The translations under genes and the position numbers were made by a program. Shown here in pieces: positions 52,210-60,406 of a stretch of DNA of 64,000 bases (position 1 is the stretch's first letter; every line of letters starts with the position of its first letter). The stretch is taken from NCBI GenBank assembly GCA_020630975.1, contig JAHDID010000008.1:82823-146822 (forward strand). The letters are read 5' to 3'. The notes under the pieces were generated by a model. It had not been told where the DNA came from. It searched no databases and worked only from the letters and a program-made list of their open reading frames with translations. This DNA comes from Verrucomicrobiota bacterium (GTDB taxonomy: Bacteria > Verrucomicrobiota > Verrucomicrobiia > Verrucomicrobiales > DEV007).

Positions 52210-53580
52210 CTACTCCCAAGTCAGCTGTACCCCGCGCTCGCTAGGGTACCAACCCTGAATCTTTTTGGCCAAATCCGCTACGACTTCGGGATTTTCCGCG
52301 GCCAGATTTTTCTCCTCGTGCGGATCGGCCAGCAGATCGAATAGCTGCGGACGGCGCTCCTCGCGCGGGTGAGACCAGGCGTAGCGACCTACCACCCCAT
52401 CGTAGGTGAGGATGAGCTTCCACTTGCCCTCTACGATCCAGCGATAGAGCAGCGAGGCATCGGGATTGTCGACATCGGCTATGTCATGGGCAAACCCCTC
52501 GCCAAACACTTCCTGGCGCGGAGTGGCATCGCCGCTCTGCAGACAGGGTAGGAGATCCAGTCCAGGCATCGCCTCAGTAGCGTCTAGCCCTGCCGCTGCC
52601 AGCATAGTGGGGACGATGTCGATACTGGAGCACAGCTGCTCGCCACGATCGCCAGCCGGGATCTGCCCAGGCCAGCAAAACATGGTCGGCTGGCGCGTAC
52701 CGCCCTCATTGCAGCTCTGCTTTGAGCGAGGCGCATATTTCTTGGAGTCGGAGCTCTGGATCCAGCCATTGTCACAGACATAGACGATCAGCGTGTTTTC
52801 TGTCTGGCCTTTCTCATCGAGATAATCGACTAGCTGACCACAAGTCTGGTCAAACCACTCACACATCGCGTAGTAGCGAGCGATGTGATCGCTCTCCACA
52901 CCCTTGTCCTTGTACTTCTGGAACAGCTCCTGAGGAGGATTGTGCGGTGTGTGAGGTAGAAATGGCGCATACCACAGGTAAAAGGGCTTTTCCTCAGCCA
53001 CCGACTCATCAATGAAAGAAAAGATCGGCTCCATACCCTCGCGACCGATTTTCAGACCATCATCGCCATGGCGACCACCTTTCTGCGGAAAGCCACGCGT
53101 CATCCCATGGGTGAAGCCACCCCTCTTGAAGTTGCCCTCCCACCACTTGCCCGACTGGTGGCTCAGGTAGCCAGCCTCGCCGAGCATGCGCATGATGGTT
53201 GGGTTCTTATCGATATTCGAGATCAGCTCCTCGCGCAGGCCATTGTAGGCCTCGCTGTCTTTAGGCGCTAGAGTGATGCTAGGGTCATTGCCAGAGATCT
53301 TGTGCTGGTGAGTGTACAGGCCAGTCGCCAGAGTCATCAGCGATGGTCGACACAGAGCTGTCGGCACATAGCCACGGGTGAAAACCGCACTGCGAGACGC
53401 GAGTTTATCCAGATGCGGGGTCTCGATATGCTCATGCCCCATGAAGCTGTAGTCCGTCCACGACTGGTCGTCGGATAGGATCAGCACGATGTTTGGTAGC
53501 TGCTTTTTATCCGCTGCTGTGGAGAAGCCGCTCACGAGCACACAGGCGGCCAATACTGAAGAAAAAATCCTAGTCACCAT
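52210..53580 (-). CDS. S1-family sulfatase with C-R-P-S-L active-site loop
   Basis: 456 residues from ATG 53580, chosen because GAGAGGGAT stands directly upstream (one of the few clear Shine-Dalgarno sites here). Signal peptide TRIFSSVLAACVLVSGFSTA. Core: NIVLILSDDQSWTDYSFMGH (Asp37-Asp38), active site C77-R-P-S-L in TALCRPSLMTLATGLYTHQH. The Arg at the fifth position of the formylglycine motif is Leu, a variant that recurs in one sulfatase branch of marine bacteria. Others: SGKWWEGNFKRGGFTHGMTR, YAPFLPHTPHNPPQELF, YVCDNGWIQSSDS. Substrate unknown. Divergent from the ZnuA-like gene, sharing a 118-bp control region. Confidence 0.88.
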   Translation of the reverse strand: MVTRIFSSVLAACVLVSGFSTAADKKQLPNIVLILSDDQSWTDYSFMGHEHIETPHLDKLASRSAVFTRGYVPTALCRPSLMTLATGLYTHQHKISGNDPSITLAPKDSEAYNGLREELISNIDKNPTIMRMLGEAGYLSHQSGKWWEGNFKRGGFTHGMTRGFPQKGGRHGDDGLKIGREGMEPIFSFIDESVAEEKPFYLWYAPFLPHTPHNPPQELFQKYKDKGVESDHIARYYAMCEWFDQTCGQLVDYLDEKGQTENTLIVYVCDNGWIQSSDSKKYAPRSKQSCNEGGTRQPTMFCWPGQIPAGDRGEQLCSSIDIVPTMLAAAGLDATEAMPGLDLLPCLQSGDATPRQEVFGEGFAHDIADVDNPDASLLYRWIVEGKWKLILTYDGVVGRYAWSHPREERRPQLFDLLADPHEEKNLAAENPEVVADLAKKIQGWYPSERGVQLTWE

Positions 53581-53654
53581 ATCCCTCTCACTATGAGTGA
53601 GCAGCATCTCGGGTCAAAACCGGATAAACGTGTGGCAGAAAATCGTAAGCCAAA

Positions 53655-53669
53655 TGCAAAAAGTTTGCA
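53655..53669. promoter_or_regulatory. Palindrome, candidate metal-regulator (Zur/Fur-family) operator
   Basis: TGCAAAAAGTTTGCA: TGCAAA and TTTGCA around AAG. In the 7-1-7 layout known for Fur-family operators, 6 of 7 positions pair. It lies 30 bp ahead of the ZnuA-like start (53699), inside the only plausible control region. The link to Zur is inferred from the gene it precedes; the sequence does not match the E. coli Zur box. Confidence 0.35.
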
Positions 53670-53698
53670 CCAAAGACAACTTGGATCGACTGATACCC

Positions 53699-54763
53699 AT
53701 GGTCAGACGGACTTTTTCTCTTCTCTGCTGTGGGCTCATCGCCTGCCTAGCCATCAGCTGTAGCGACTCGGGCAGCGATAGTGCTACCACGCCTCAGGGT
53801 AAACCTGTCGCCTACGTGCCAGTGCCTCCCTATAAGCAGCTAGCCTCCCGCATCGCTGGCGATACATTCGAGGTGCGCACACTGGTATCTGAGTCCGACG
53901 ACCCGCACGACTATCAGCCCACTCCCAAGCAGATCGCCAGCCTATCGCGGGCCGATGTCCTTTTCACTGGTGTCATGCCTTTTGAGGCTGGGCTGACCGA
54001 GACACTCGGAGAGAGCCGCTCCAAGATCAAAATCTACAGCCTCACTGAGCATATCGATCTACTCGAGGGCTCCTGCGACCAGTGCGGCCATGGCGACGAT
54101 GATGAACCATTCGTCTACGTGGTCGGCGAGGACGACGCGGAGGCAGACCACGAGCATCACCATCATGATGAAGACGAGGAGCACCACCATGAGCATGAGG
54201 ACGATCACGAGCATGCTCACCATGATCATGATCACGACCATCACCACGATCATGACCACGACCACGATCATTCACACGAGCTCGATCCACATGTCTGGCT
54301 CTCGCCTCAGATCCTGAAAAAACAGGCTGAGATCATCGCTCAAGTGCTGAAAAACACCGCTTCGGCACCCGATGCTGCCGCTACTATCGAAGAGAACCTC
54401 GCTACTGTGCTCGCCGATCTCGACGCCCTCGATCAGAAGCTAGCGACTCAGCTAGCGCCCATCAAAGGAGAGTCTTTCTATGTCTACCACGGTGCCTTTG
54501 CCTACTTTGCCCAGGCTTACGGGCTCGAGCAGATCGCCATCGAGCTAGCCGGCCGACGCCCCGAGCCCAAGCGCCTCACCGAGCTAGTCAAACAAGCCAA
54601 GGAAGAGGGAGTCAAAATCGTCTTTGTGCAGCCCCAATTCGATCAATCTAGCGCCAAGTCTCTAGCCGATGCCATCGGCGGAAAAGTCCTGCCACTCGAT
54701 CCTCTGAAGCAGGATATATTCGCCAATCTCGAAACGATCGCGGATACGATCGGAGGGATGTGA
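53699..54763 (+). CDS. znuA: ZnuA-like metal ABC-transporter substrate-binding lipoprotein
   Basis: 354 residues from ATG 53699; an in-frame ATG at 53654 is possible. Lipoprotein signal LLCCGLIACLAISC (lipidated Cys). Cluster A-I (ZnuA/TroA) domains: VAYVPVPPYKQLASRIAGDT, SDDPHDYQPTPKQIASLSRA with the metal-binding His, a long His/Asp/Glu loop (nt 54157-54290), DPHVWLSPQILKKQAEIIAQ with the second metal His, FYVYHGAFAYFAQAYGL with the third, and VFVQPQFDQSSAKSLADAIG. His-rich loops of this type are typical of zinc rather than manganese transporters. The permease and ATPase genes (znuB, znuC) are not next to it. Start 35 residues downstream of the longest frame fits the lipoprotein signal. Confidence 0.88.
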   Translation: MVRRTFSLLCCGLIACLAISCSDSGSDSATTPQGKPVAYVPVPPYKQLASRIAGDTFEVRTLVSESDDPHDYQPTPKQIASLSRADVLFTGVMPFEAGLTETLGESRSKIKIYSLTEHIDLLEGSCDQCGHGDDDEPFVYVVGEDDAEADHEHHHHDEDEEHHHEHEDDHEHAHHDHDHDHHHDHDHDHDHSHELDPHVWLSPQILKKQAEIIAQVLKNTASAPDAAATIEENLATVLADLDALDQKLATQLAPIKGESFYVYHGAFAYFAQAYGLEQIAIELAGRRPEPKRLTELVKQAKEEGVKIVFVQPQFDQSSAKSLADAIGGKVLPLDPLKQDIFANLETIADTIGGM

Positions 54764-54790
54764 ATGCGCAGGCCGTCCTGGGAAGAATGA

Positions 54791-54871
54791 GAGTAATGGG
54801 AAGAATGCGCTTCCCGACGCTTTTCAGTAGTTGCCTTACTCCCATTACTCCCATTACTCCCATTACTCCCA
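54791..54871. repeat. Nonameric tandem repeat with an inverted partner
   Basis: Four exact copies of TTACTCCCA run from 54836 to 54871. An inverted copy, GAGTAATGGG (54791-54800), stands 40 bp upstream and can pair with CCCATTACTC (54841-54850), so a hairpin is possible. It lies in the gap between the ZnuA-like gene and the GH63-like gene, ending 15 bp before the latter's ATG. Such short repeats are prone to slippage and might vary between strains. Confidence 0.75.
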
Positions 54872-54886
54872 CCACCGCCACACTCT

Positions 54887-57538
54887 ATGCCCAATTCACC
54901 CGATCTCGAAAGAATCCGCCTGGCCCAGAGCGATAGCCGTGAGGAAAACTGGCAGCGCTGGGGACCCTACCTTTCCGAACGCCAATGGGGCACGGTGCGC
55001 GAGGACTACTCGAGCGATGGCGATGCGTGGAATTACTTGCCACACGACCATGCCCGTAGTCGAGCTTACCGCTGGGGAGAGGATGGCTTGCTCGGCTTCA
55101 CCGATCGACAGTGCCGACTGTGCTTTGGCTTGGCTCTATGGAATGGTAACGATGCAATCCTGAAAGAGCGGCTGTACGGCCTATCTGGCCACGGCGGCAA
55201 CCATGGCGAGGATGTGAAGGAGCTCTACTACTACCTGGATGCCACACCCACCTCATCGTATGTGAAGAGCCTCTACAAGTACCCTCAGGCAGCATTCCCC
55301 TACTCTGAGCTGAATCAGGAGAATAACTTTCGCGATAAGAAATCGCCCGAGTATGAGCTGCTCGATACCGGTGTCTTTGGTGAAGATCGCTACTGGGACA
55401 TCACTGCTGAATACTCCAAAACGAGTGCCAACGACATCCACATCAAAGTATCGGCTACCAACTGCGGGCCAGATAGCGCGACGCTACACTTCCTACCCCA
55501 CCTCTGGTATCGAAACACCTGGAGCTGGCACTGCGAGTGGGACCAGCCAGTAGCCAAACCAGTCCTACGCCAGACCAATGCCGCCCAGCTGAGCGCCGAG
55601 CACGAAGTACTGGGCGACTACGTATTCCAGGCTGCAGAGGAACCGACAGAATGGTTATTCACCGAGAACGAAACCAACACACAGCGCCTATTCAACAACG
55701 CCAGTGACACGCCCTATGTGAAAGACGCCTTTCACCGCTACATCGTGAATGGCGATGAAGAGGCGGTAAACCCTGAGAAAACCGGCACCAAAGCCAGCGC
55801 CCACTACATCGCCGAGATCGCTCCAGGCGAGACGCGCACCTGGTATTTCCGCCTAGCCGACACAGCCGAGGCTGGCGATCTCGATGCGTCCTTTGATGAT
55901 ATCGATCAGTTGTGGCAAACGGCCGTCGAGCATGCCGACTCTTTCTACAGCAGCGTGATCAATCCCGACCTCAGCACCGACGATCAGTCGATACAGCGCC
56001 AGGCCTACGCTGGTCTGCTACATACCAAACAATTTTACCACTACTCGGTGCGCGACTGGATCGCAGGCGACAGCGCCCAGCCAGACGCTCCAGCCCACCG
56101 CAATCGCAACACCGAGTGGACCCACCTCTACAATCGCGCCATCGTCTCGATGCCAGATAAATGGGAGTACCCTTGGTATGCCGCGTGGGATACGGCATTT
56201 CACATGCTGCCCTTCACCGAGATCGACCCCCAGTTTGCCAAAGATCAGCTGGTGCTATTTCTACGCGAGTGGTACATGCACCCCAATGGGCAGATACCGG
56301 CCTATGAGTGGGACTTCTCAGATGTGAACCCTCCCGTACACGCCTGGGCGGTGTGGCGCGTCTACCAGCTGACTGGGGCCAAAGACCGCACCTTTCTAGC
56401 CGAGTGCTTTCACAAGCTGATGCTCAACTTCACCTGGTGGGTAAATCGCAAAGACCCCGAGGGGAAAAATGTCTTCGCCGGTGGATTCCTAGGTCTGGAT
56501 AATATCGGTGCCTTTGACCGATCCAAGCCGCTACCCGATGGCACCGAGCTCGTGCAGGCCGATGGCACGGCGTGGATGGCATTCTACGCAGGGACGATGC
56601 TGAGCATCGCTCTGGAGCTAGCCTCTGAGGATATCGCCTACGAGGGCGTCGCTTCGAAGTTTCTCGAACACTTCGTCCACATCTCCGAGGCAGCACACGA
56701 TATGGGCCAGGGCGGTCTGTGGCACGAGGAGGATGGCTTTTACTACGATCTACTGCGCGTGAATGGCAAAGAAATGCCGATGGCGATCCGCTCTCTAGTA
56801 GGCCTGCTGCCGATCTGCTCGGTGGAGCTATTGTCCAAAGACGTGATCGATAAGCTGCCGCTATTCAAACGACGCATGGAGTGGTTTGCCGAGCACAATC
56901 AGATATTCGAGCGCGGCGACAGTAGCATGATCCATGGCTCCGCAGCCGAGGGCACAGCTGACGATACCCTACTGCTATCGATGGCATCGCGAGATCGACT
57001 GGAGCGCGTGCTGCAGCTGCTACTGGATAGCGATAATTTTCTCTCACCGTATGGCATCCGTAGTCTGTCGAAATACCATGAGGAGCACCCTTTTCAGATC
57101 GAGATGGATGGCGCTGTGCACTCCGTCGCTTACACCCCGGCCGAGTCCGACAATTACTTATTTGGCGGCAACAGCAACTGGCGCGGGCCTGTGTGGTTTC
57201 CGATGAACTTCCTGATCATCGAAGCTCTGGAGAAGTATCACCGATTTTACGGTGACAGCCTCCAGGTGGAATACCCCAAAGGCTCTGGCACACAGGTGAC
57301 TCTGGATGTGGTGGCTAGTGATCTGAGTCAGAGGCTGGTCGCGCTTTTCCAGCAAGACGACCAGGGCGATCGACCGATCCATGGCGATCATGCCGAGATC
57401 TATCGCCGACCTGAGTTTCGCGATCTCGCACTCTTCTACGAGTACTTCCACGGCGACAATGGCCGCGGTGTCGGTGCCTCGCATCAGACCGGCTGGACCG
57501 GACTCGTGGCAAACTTGATGGGGCAAAAACGCAAATAG
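54887..57538 (+). CDS. GH63-family glucosidase (mannosyl-oligosaccharide-glucosidase-like)
   Basis: 883 residues, no signal peptide, so cytoplasmic. Opening ERIRLAQSDSREENWQRWGP, YLSERQWGTVREDYS, DHARSRAYRWGEDGLLGF, then KERLYGLSGHGGNHGEDVKE: the usual start of bacterial GH63 proteins. The (alpha/alpha)6 barrel has YAAWDTAFHMLPFTEIDPQF (Asp near residue 434, candidate general acid), QIPAYEWDFSDVNPPVHAWA, GTAWMAFYAGTMLSIALELA and NSNWRGPVWFPMNFLIIEAL. The family hydrolyses alpha-glucosidic links; the bacterial members act on short alpha-glucans or glucosylglycerate. Together with GT4 synthase and GH57 branching enzyme it fits alpha-glucan turnover, though the substrate is not provable here. 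The 9-bp repeats lie just before the ATG. Confidence 0.88.
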   Translation: MPNSPDLERIRLAQSDSREENWQRWGPYLSERQWGTVREDYSSDGDAWNYLPHDHARSRAYRWGEDGLLGFTDRQCRLCFGLALWNGNDAILKERLYGLSGHGGNHGEDVKELYYYLDATPTSSYVKSLYKYPQAAFPYSELNQENNFRDKKSPEYELLDTGVFGEDRYWDITAEYSKTSANDIHIKVSATNCGPDSATLHFLPHLWYRNTWSWHCEWDQPVAKPVLRQTNAAQLSAEHEVLGDYVFQAAEEPTEWLFTENETNTQRLFNNASDTPYVKDAFHRYIVNGDEEAVNPEKTGTKASAHYIAEIAPGETRTWYFRLADTAEAGDLDASFDDIDQLWQTAVEHADSFYSSVINPDLSTDDQSIQRQAYAGLLHTKQFYHYSVRDWIAGDSAQPDAPAHRNRNTEWTHLYNRAIVSMPDKWEYPWYAAWDTAFHMLPFTEIDPQFAKDQLVLFLREWYMHPNGQIPAYEWDFSDVNPPVHAWAVWRVYQLTGAKDRTFLAECFHKLMLNFTWWVNRKDPEGKNVFAGGFLGLDNIGAFDRSKPLPDGTELVQADGTAWMAFYAGTMLSIALELASEDIAYEGVASKFLEHFVHISEAAHDMGQGGLWHEEDGFYYDLLRVNGKEMPMAIRSLVGLLPICSVELLSKDVIDKLPLFKRRMEWFAEHNQIFERGDSSMIHGSAAEGTADDTLLLSMASRDRLERVLQLLLDSDNFLSPYGIRSLSKYHEEHPFQIEMDGAVHSVAYTPAESDNYLFGGNSNWRGPVWFPMNFLIIEALEKYHRFYGDSLQVEYPKGSGTQVTLDVVASDLSQRLVALFQQDDQGDRPIHGDHAEIYRRPEFRDLALFYEYFHGDNGRGVGASHQTGWTGLVANLMGQKRK

Positions 57539-57561
57539 CCACTACACTAGCGGCTCGTCTC

Positions 57562-58761
57562 TTGAATCTCTCTCTACCACAGCGCGGCAGCCGCTTCTGG
57601 ATAGGCCCTGCTTTCTTCTTACTCGCAGCGGCCCCGGGATGCTGGGTACCGGTGCTATCCGGCGTACTGGACGAGCAGGGCTGGAGTCAGCACATCACCA
57701 CGGCCTTTCTACTACTGCCGATCACGGCCATGCTATCGCCCCTATTCGTGGCGGCCCGAGCCGACCAGGTGATCGCTGCGGAGAAGCTGCTGGCCATCCT
57801 AGTCGGCGGCGGCACGATCTTTCTGTGGGCAGCTTTCGAGACTCTGGCTCGCGCAGAGAGTGCCACCCTATTCCTCTGGCTCCTGGGTCTGAATTCGCTG
57901 TGCACCGCACCTGCCTGGTCGCTGCTGAATACCGTGACTCTGAGAGCTCTGGATGATCCAGCCCGCGACTTTGGTAAATATCGCGTGTGGGGAACGCTAG
58001 GCTGGATGGCTGCCGGCTGGACCGTGAGCCTGCTGGCTATGGATCAATCCCCCGAAGTGGGTAAACTATCCATCGTAGCTCGCCTGCTCGGTGCAGCCTG
58101 CTGTTTCATGCTACCACACACCCCACCCAGCGGGCAGGCCAAAAACTGGAAAGACGTGCTGGGCCTCGGTGCGCTGCGACTTTTCCGCCAGAGAAACATG
58201 CTGGTTTTCTTTGGCACCTCATTCCTGTTTTCGATCCCTCTGGCGGCCTTTTACCCGCATACCAATCTGCACCTCAAAGAGCTAGGATTTAAATCGATAG
58301 CCGCCGGTATGACCGTAGGCCAGATGACCGAGGCCGTAGCCATGCTAGCGATGGGCTGGCTACTGCGGAAGTGGCGGATCAAGTGGCTACTAGCCACAGC
58401 GATCGGCTGCGGGCTCATCCGCTACACCTGCTACATCTTTGGCGGCATGATGGACTCGCCTATCATGATCCTCATCGGCGTGGCTTTCCACGGCGTGTGC
58501 TGGGCCTATTACTTCGAGGCTGGCCGAGTCTTTCTCGATCGCCGAGTCGGCGCCGATATCAAAGCCCAGAGCCAAGCACTACTAGGTCTGCTCACCAGCG
58601 GACTAGGCACTGTGGTAGGTATGTCCGTCGTCGGTGCCATCCACAGCCATACGGTGGCCGAAAACGGCGAGGGATGGCCCACCTATTGGGCGATCCTCAC
58701 TGGTATGTGCGCCGTGTGCCTAGTCGGCTTTATCCTCGGCTATCGAAAGCACGAAGACTAG
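57562..58761 (+). CDS. MFS permease, nucleoside:H+ symporter-like
   Basis: 399 residues from a TTG start (57562); no ATG fits near the first membrane helix. About 12 membrane segments, for example WIGPAFFLLAAAPGCWVPVL, ITTAFLLLPITAMLSPLFVA, RVWGTLGWMAAGWTVSLLAM, LVFFGTSFLFSIPLAAFYPH and WAILTGMCAVCLVGFILGYR. The loop FGKYRVWGTLGWMAAGW is that of the nucleoside-H+ symporter (NupG) branch of MFS; the exact substrate is open, and a sugar or oligosaccharide is also possible next to a glucosidase. It follows the GH63-like gene by 23 bp, so they are likely one operon. Its stop overlaps tail to tail with the first small secreted protein gene. Confidence 0.85.
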   Translation: MNLSLPQRGSRFWIGPAFFLLAAAPGCWVPVLSGVLDEQGWSQHITTAFLLLPITAMLSPLFVAARADQVIAAEKLLAILVGGGTIFLWAAFETLARAESATLFLWLLGLNSLCTAPAWSLLNTVTLRALDDPARDFGKYRVWGTLGWMAAGWTVSLLAMDQSPEVGKLSIVARLLGAACCFMLPHTPPSGQAKNWKDVLGLGALRLFRQRNMLVFFGTSFLFSIPLAAFYPHTNLHLKELGFKSIAAGMTVGQMTEAVAMLAMGWLLRKWRIKWLLATAIGCGLIRYTCYIFGGMMDSPIMILIGVAFHGVCWAYYFEAGRVFLDRRVGADIKAQSQALLGLLTSGLGTVVGMSVVGAIHSHTVAENGEGWPTYWAILTGMCAVCLVGFILGYRKHED

Positions 58762-59045
58762 GCGCGAAATGTCTTCTTCCAGACCACCTCTTTGCCGCAC
58801 TTATCAGTCGTCTTGTAAGTGACCTCGACTAGCTGCACGTGCTGCACGACGCCGTGCACACAGACCGCCTGTGAGTAGTAGCGACGACACACTTCCTCGG
58901 TGTGAAAGCTGTTCACCTCCAGACACTTGACGTGCTGAAATGGATTACAGAAATTAAATAGAGGACGCTTGAACGACTCACCTGCATCGACAGACGAAGC
59001 AGCTAAAAGAGTGATGGCAGCAAGGGCGGGCAAAAGCTTTCTCAT
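58758..59045 (-). CDS. Small secreted Cys-containing protein A (tandem family)
   Basis: 95 residues from ATG 59045. Signal peptide RKLLPALAAITLLAASSVDA. Mature part has CRRYYSQAVCVHGVVQHVQL and the family tail VEVTYKTTDKCGKEVVWKKT. That tail, (V/T)-T-Y-[KR]-x-x-D-x-C-G-x-x-x-x-W-x-[KR], recurs in its neighbours B, C and D. Five Cys in the mature part (FCNPF, VKCLE, VCRRYYSQAVC, DKCGK) could pair. It is most like protein C. Start codon sits in an 8-bp hairpin. Function unknown; periplasmic or extracellular. Confidence 0.75.
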   Translation of the reverse strand: MRKLLPALAAITLLAASSVDAGESFKRPLFNFCNPFQHVKCLEVNSFHTEEVCRRYYSQAVCVHGVVQHVQLVEVTYKTTDKCGKEVVWKKTFRA

Positions 59046-59068
59046 AGGTGTGTGTGGTTTCACCTATG
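59043..59068 (-). promoter_or_regulatory. Hairpin that includes the start codon of protein A
   Basis: On the coding strand CATAGGTG, a 10-nt loop AAACCACACA, then CACCTATG: a perfect 8-bp stem whose last three bases are the ATG of the gene (59045-59043). The structure would hide the start codon in the mRNA, and there is no Shine-Dalgarno site. The loop ACCACACA also appears before the starts of proteins C and D in variant form, unpaired. Confidence 0.55.
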
Positions 59069-59117
59069 AGGTAGAGCTAGAACGATTGCCCGGCAATCAA
59101 AAAATCAGGCGGATTTG

Positions 59118-59441
59118 CTAGAGCCAACCGAAGTTCTTCTTCAGCTTCCGATTCCCCTGAGAGCTCTGATCCAGCTCTTTCACTTCTCGCCAGATCTTGA
59201 CCCGACCGCAGTCGTCGACGCTCTTGTAAGTGGTCTGCACATAGTGCATCACCAGTGTGTCGCCATACTTGGTGACTGTCCGAGTGAACTCGCGGGTCTC
59301 GATGACCTGAGCGCTGGATTTGGATTTGAAATCGAACAGCTTCCGCTTGTTGCACTTATTATGAGGCGAAGCAGAGGCAGCAGTGACAGAAAGCACGAGA
59401 CCGAAGGCCACTAGGAGAATTGAGAGAGATCTGTTTTTCAT
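59118..59441 (-). CDS. Small secreted protein B (tandem family)
   Basis: 107 residues from ATG 59441 (an in-frame start at 59459 lacks a leader). Signal peptide KNRSLSILLVAFGLVLSVTA. Mature: SPHNKCNKRKLFDFKSKSSA, TREFTRTVTKYGDTLVMHYV and the family tail QTTYKSVDDCGRVKIWREVK. Lys/Arg-rich C-terminus (RKLKKNFGWL). Two Cys only. Preceded by an AT-rich leader different from those of A, C and D. Confidence 0.72.
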   Translation of the reverse strand: MKNRSLSILLVAFGLVLSVTAASASPHNKCNKRKLFDFKSKSSAQVIETREFTRTVTKYGDTLVMHYVQTTYKSVDDCGRVKIWREVKELDQSSQGNRKLKKNFGWL

Positions 59442-59520
59442 GTTAATTAAAATTACCATAATTTGATAATTTTGGAAACCTAAGAGTTAAGAAAAATTAA
59501 CTATCTTCCGTCGCCCCATC

Positions 59521-59550
59521 AAAAAAGGCGACCCAAATGGGCCGCCTTTT
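59521..59550 (-). terminator. Terminator after protein C, likely bidirectional
   Basis: AAAAGGCG, A, CCC, AAAT, GGG, C, CGCCTTTT between 59523 and 59550. On the minus strand it ends in a run of six T. It lies 34 bp beyond the stop of the gene at 59584, so protein B (start at 59441) has its own promoter in the following AT-rich gap (59442-59510). Confidence 0.7.
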
Positions 59551-59583
59551 CTACTTAAACAAATCTAGAATCAAGACCCGATC

Positions 59584-59829
59584 TTACAGACGGTAAGTCT
59601 TAGTCCAAGTCGTGCAATTGCCGTGGCAATCAACAGTGCGGTAAGTCACTTCGACGTAGCGAACGACTTTAGTCTTTCCGCAGCACTTTTTAGTCTCGCA
59701 GAAATAGCGGCGGCAAAGCTCAGTAGTGGTTTTGTGACACTTAGGCTTGCAGAGGCCTGCTTGGACGGGTTGTGCAGTTGACACGAGGCCAGCGATCGCG
59801 ATTGCAGCGCAGAGTATTAGGTTTCTCAT
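59584..59829 (-). CDS. Small secreted Cys-rich protein C (tandem family)
   Basis: 81 residues. Signal peptide RNLILCAAIAIAGLVSTAQP ending near VQA-G. The mature part is only about 57 residues with nine Cys: LCKPKCHKTTTELCRRYFCE, TKKCCGKTKVVRYV, then the family tail EVTYRTVDCHGNCTTWTKTY. The LCRRYF segment matches VCRRYY of protein A. High Cys content and small size suggest a disulfide-knotted, stable extracellular peptide. Terminator directly downstream. Confidence 0.78.
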   Translation of the reverse strand: MRNLILCAAIAIAGLVSTAQPVQAGLCKPKCHKTTTELCRRYFCETKKCCGKTKVVRYVEVTYRTVDCHGNCTTWTKTYRL

Positions 59830-59897
59830 AGTTTTTTGTGTGGTTTGTTATGTTTAATGGTTCAGAGGAAAGCCACAAAGGAGGTGGTTCGGAAATT

Positions 59898-60188
59898 TTA
59901 GATGGTGCGCTGCCAGGTGCGAGTCGAGCCATCTGAGTAGACATCTCGGTAAGTCACGACTGTGCGCTGGTAAGAATAAGTGCGCCCGCATGTGCCCTTG
60001 GCATGATGGGTGCGAGTGCAACGATTGACGACACAGGTCCGTACCTTCTTTTTGATAGGACGCGCGAAGGTCCGTGGAATCGAATTTTTGCAAACGGCTC
60101 CAGGGCAGGAACTCGCAAAAGCTGTCGTGGAAGTGAGGCCACTGGCCGAGATGGCTGTGACTGCTAGGATGAGGAGGAGATTTCTCAT
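59898..60188 (-). CDS. Small secreted Cys-rich protein D (tandem family)
   Basis: 96 residues from ATG 60188; a longer frame to 60224 has no similarity to a leader. Signal peptide RNLLLILAVTAISASGLTST. Mature: CPGAVCKNSIPRTFA, KKKVRTCVVNRCTRTHHAKG, TCGRTYSYQRT, and the tail VVTYRDVYSDGSTRTWQRT, where the Cys of the family tail is replaced by Asp. Basic (many Arg/Lys). Leader ...CACACACAAACTT before the ATG, similar to A and C. Confidence 0.75.
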   Translation of the reverse strand: MRNLLLILAVTAISASGLTSTTAFASSCPGAVCKNSIPRTFARPIKKKVRTCVVNRCTRTHHAKGTCGRTYSYQRTVVTYRDVYSDGSTRTWQRTI

Positions 60189-60343
60189 AAGTTTGTGTGT
60201 GCGTGTGTGTGATAAGTCACGCACGTTGCGCGACTTCGGAAGGATACCGTAAATCTCAAAAATCTTACAAGAGAAAAATTGAATTTATGCTTATTATTAT
60301 TAATAAAATAAACATAATTTAAGAACTTGAGATGCGTGGGCAT

Positions 60344-60370
60344 CAAAAAGCCCTCGAGATTTCGAGGGCT
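60344..60370 (-). terminator. Terminator after protein E
   Basis: AGCCCTCGA (60349-60357), loop GATT, TCGAGGGCT (60362-60370); read on the minus strand the stem is followed by TTTTTGATG. It is a perfect 9-bp stem 36 bp beyond the stop at 60407. Confidence 0.8.
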
Positions 60371-60406
60371 CCATGAGGGTTAGAAACTTGTGTGAATTTT
60401 TAGTGC

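Noticed and set aside
54042-54317. Open frames rich in Val/Ile/Met or Arg/His opposite and beside the ZnuA-like gene
   Set aside because: They are the shifted or antisense readings of the His/Asp-rich codon run (CAT/GAC repeats) in the metal-binding loop.
59082-59102. ATTGCC/GGCAAT inverted repeat between proteins A and B
   Set aside because: On the coding (minus) strand the T run precedes the stem rather than following it, so it is not a terminator for protein B; only a plus-strand role would fit and no gene there needs it.
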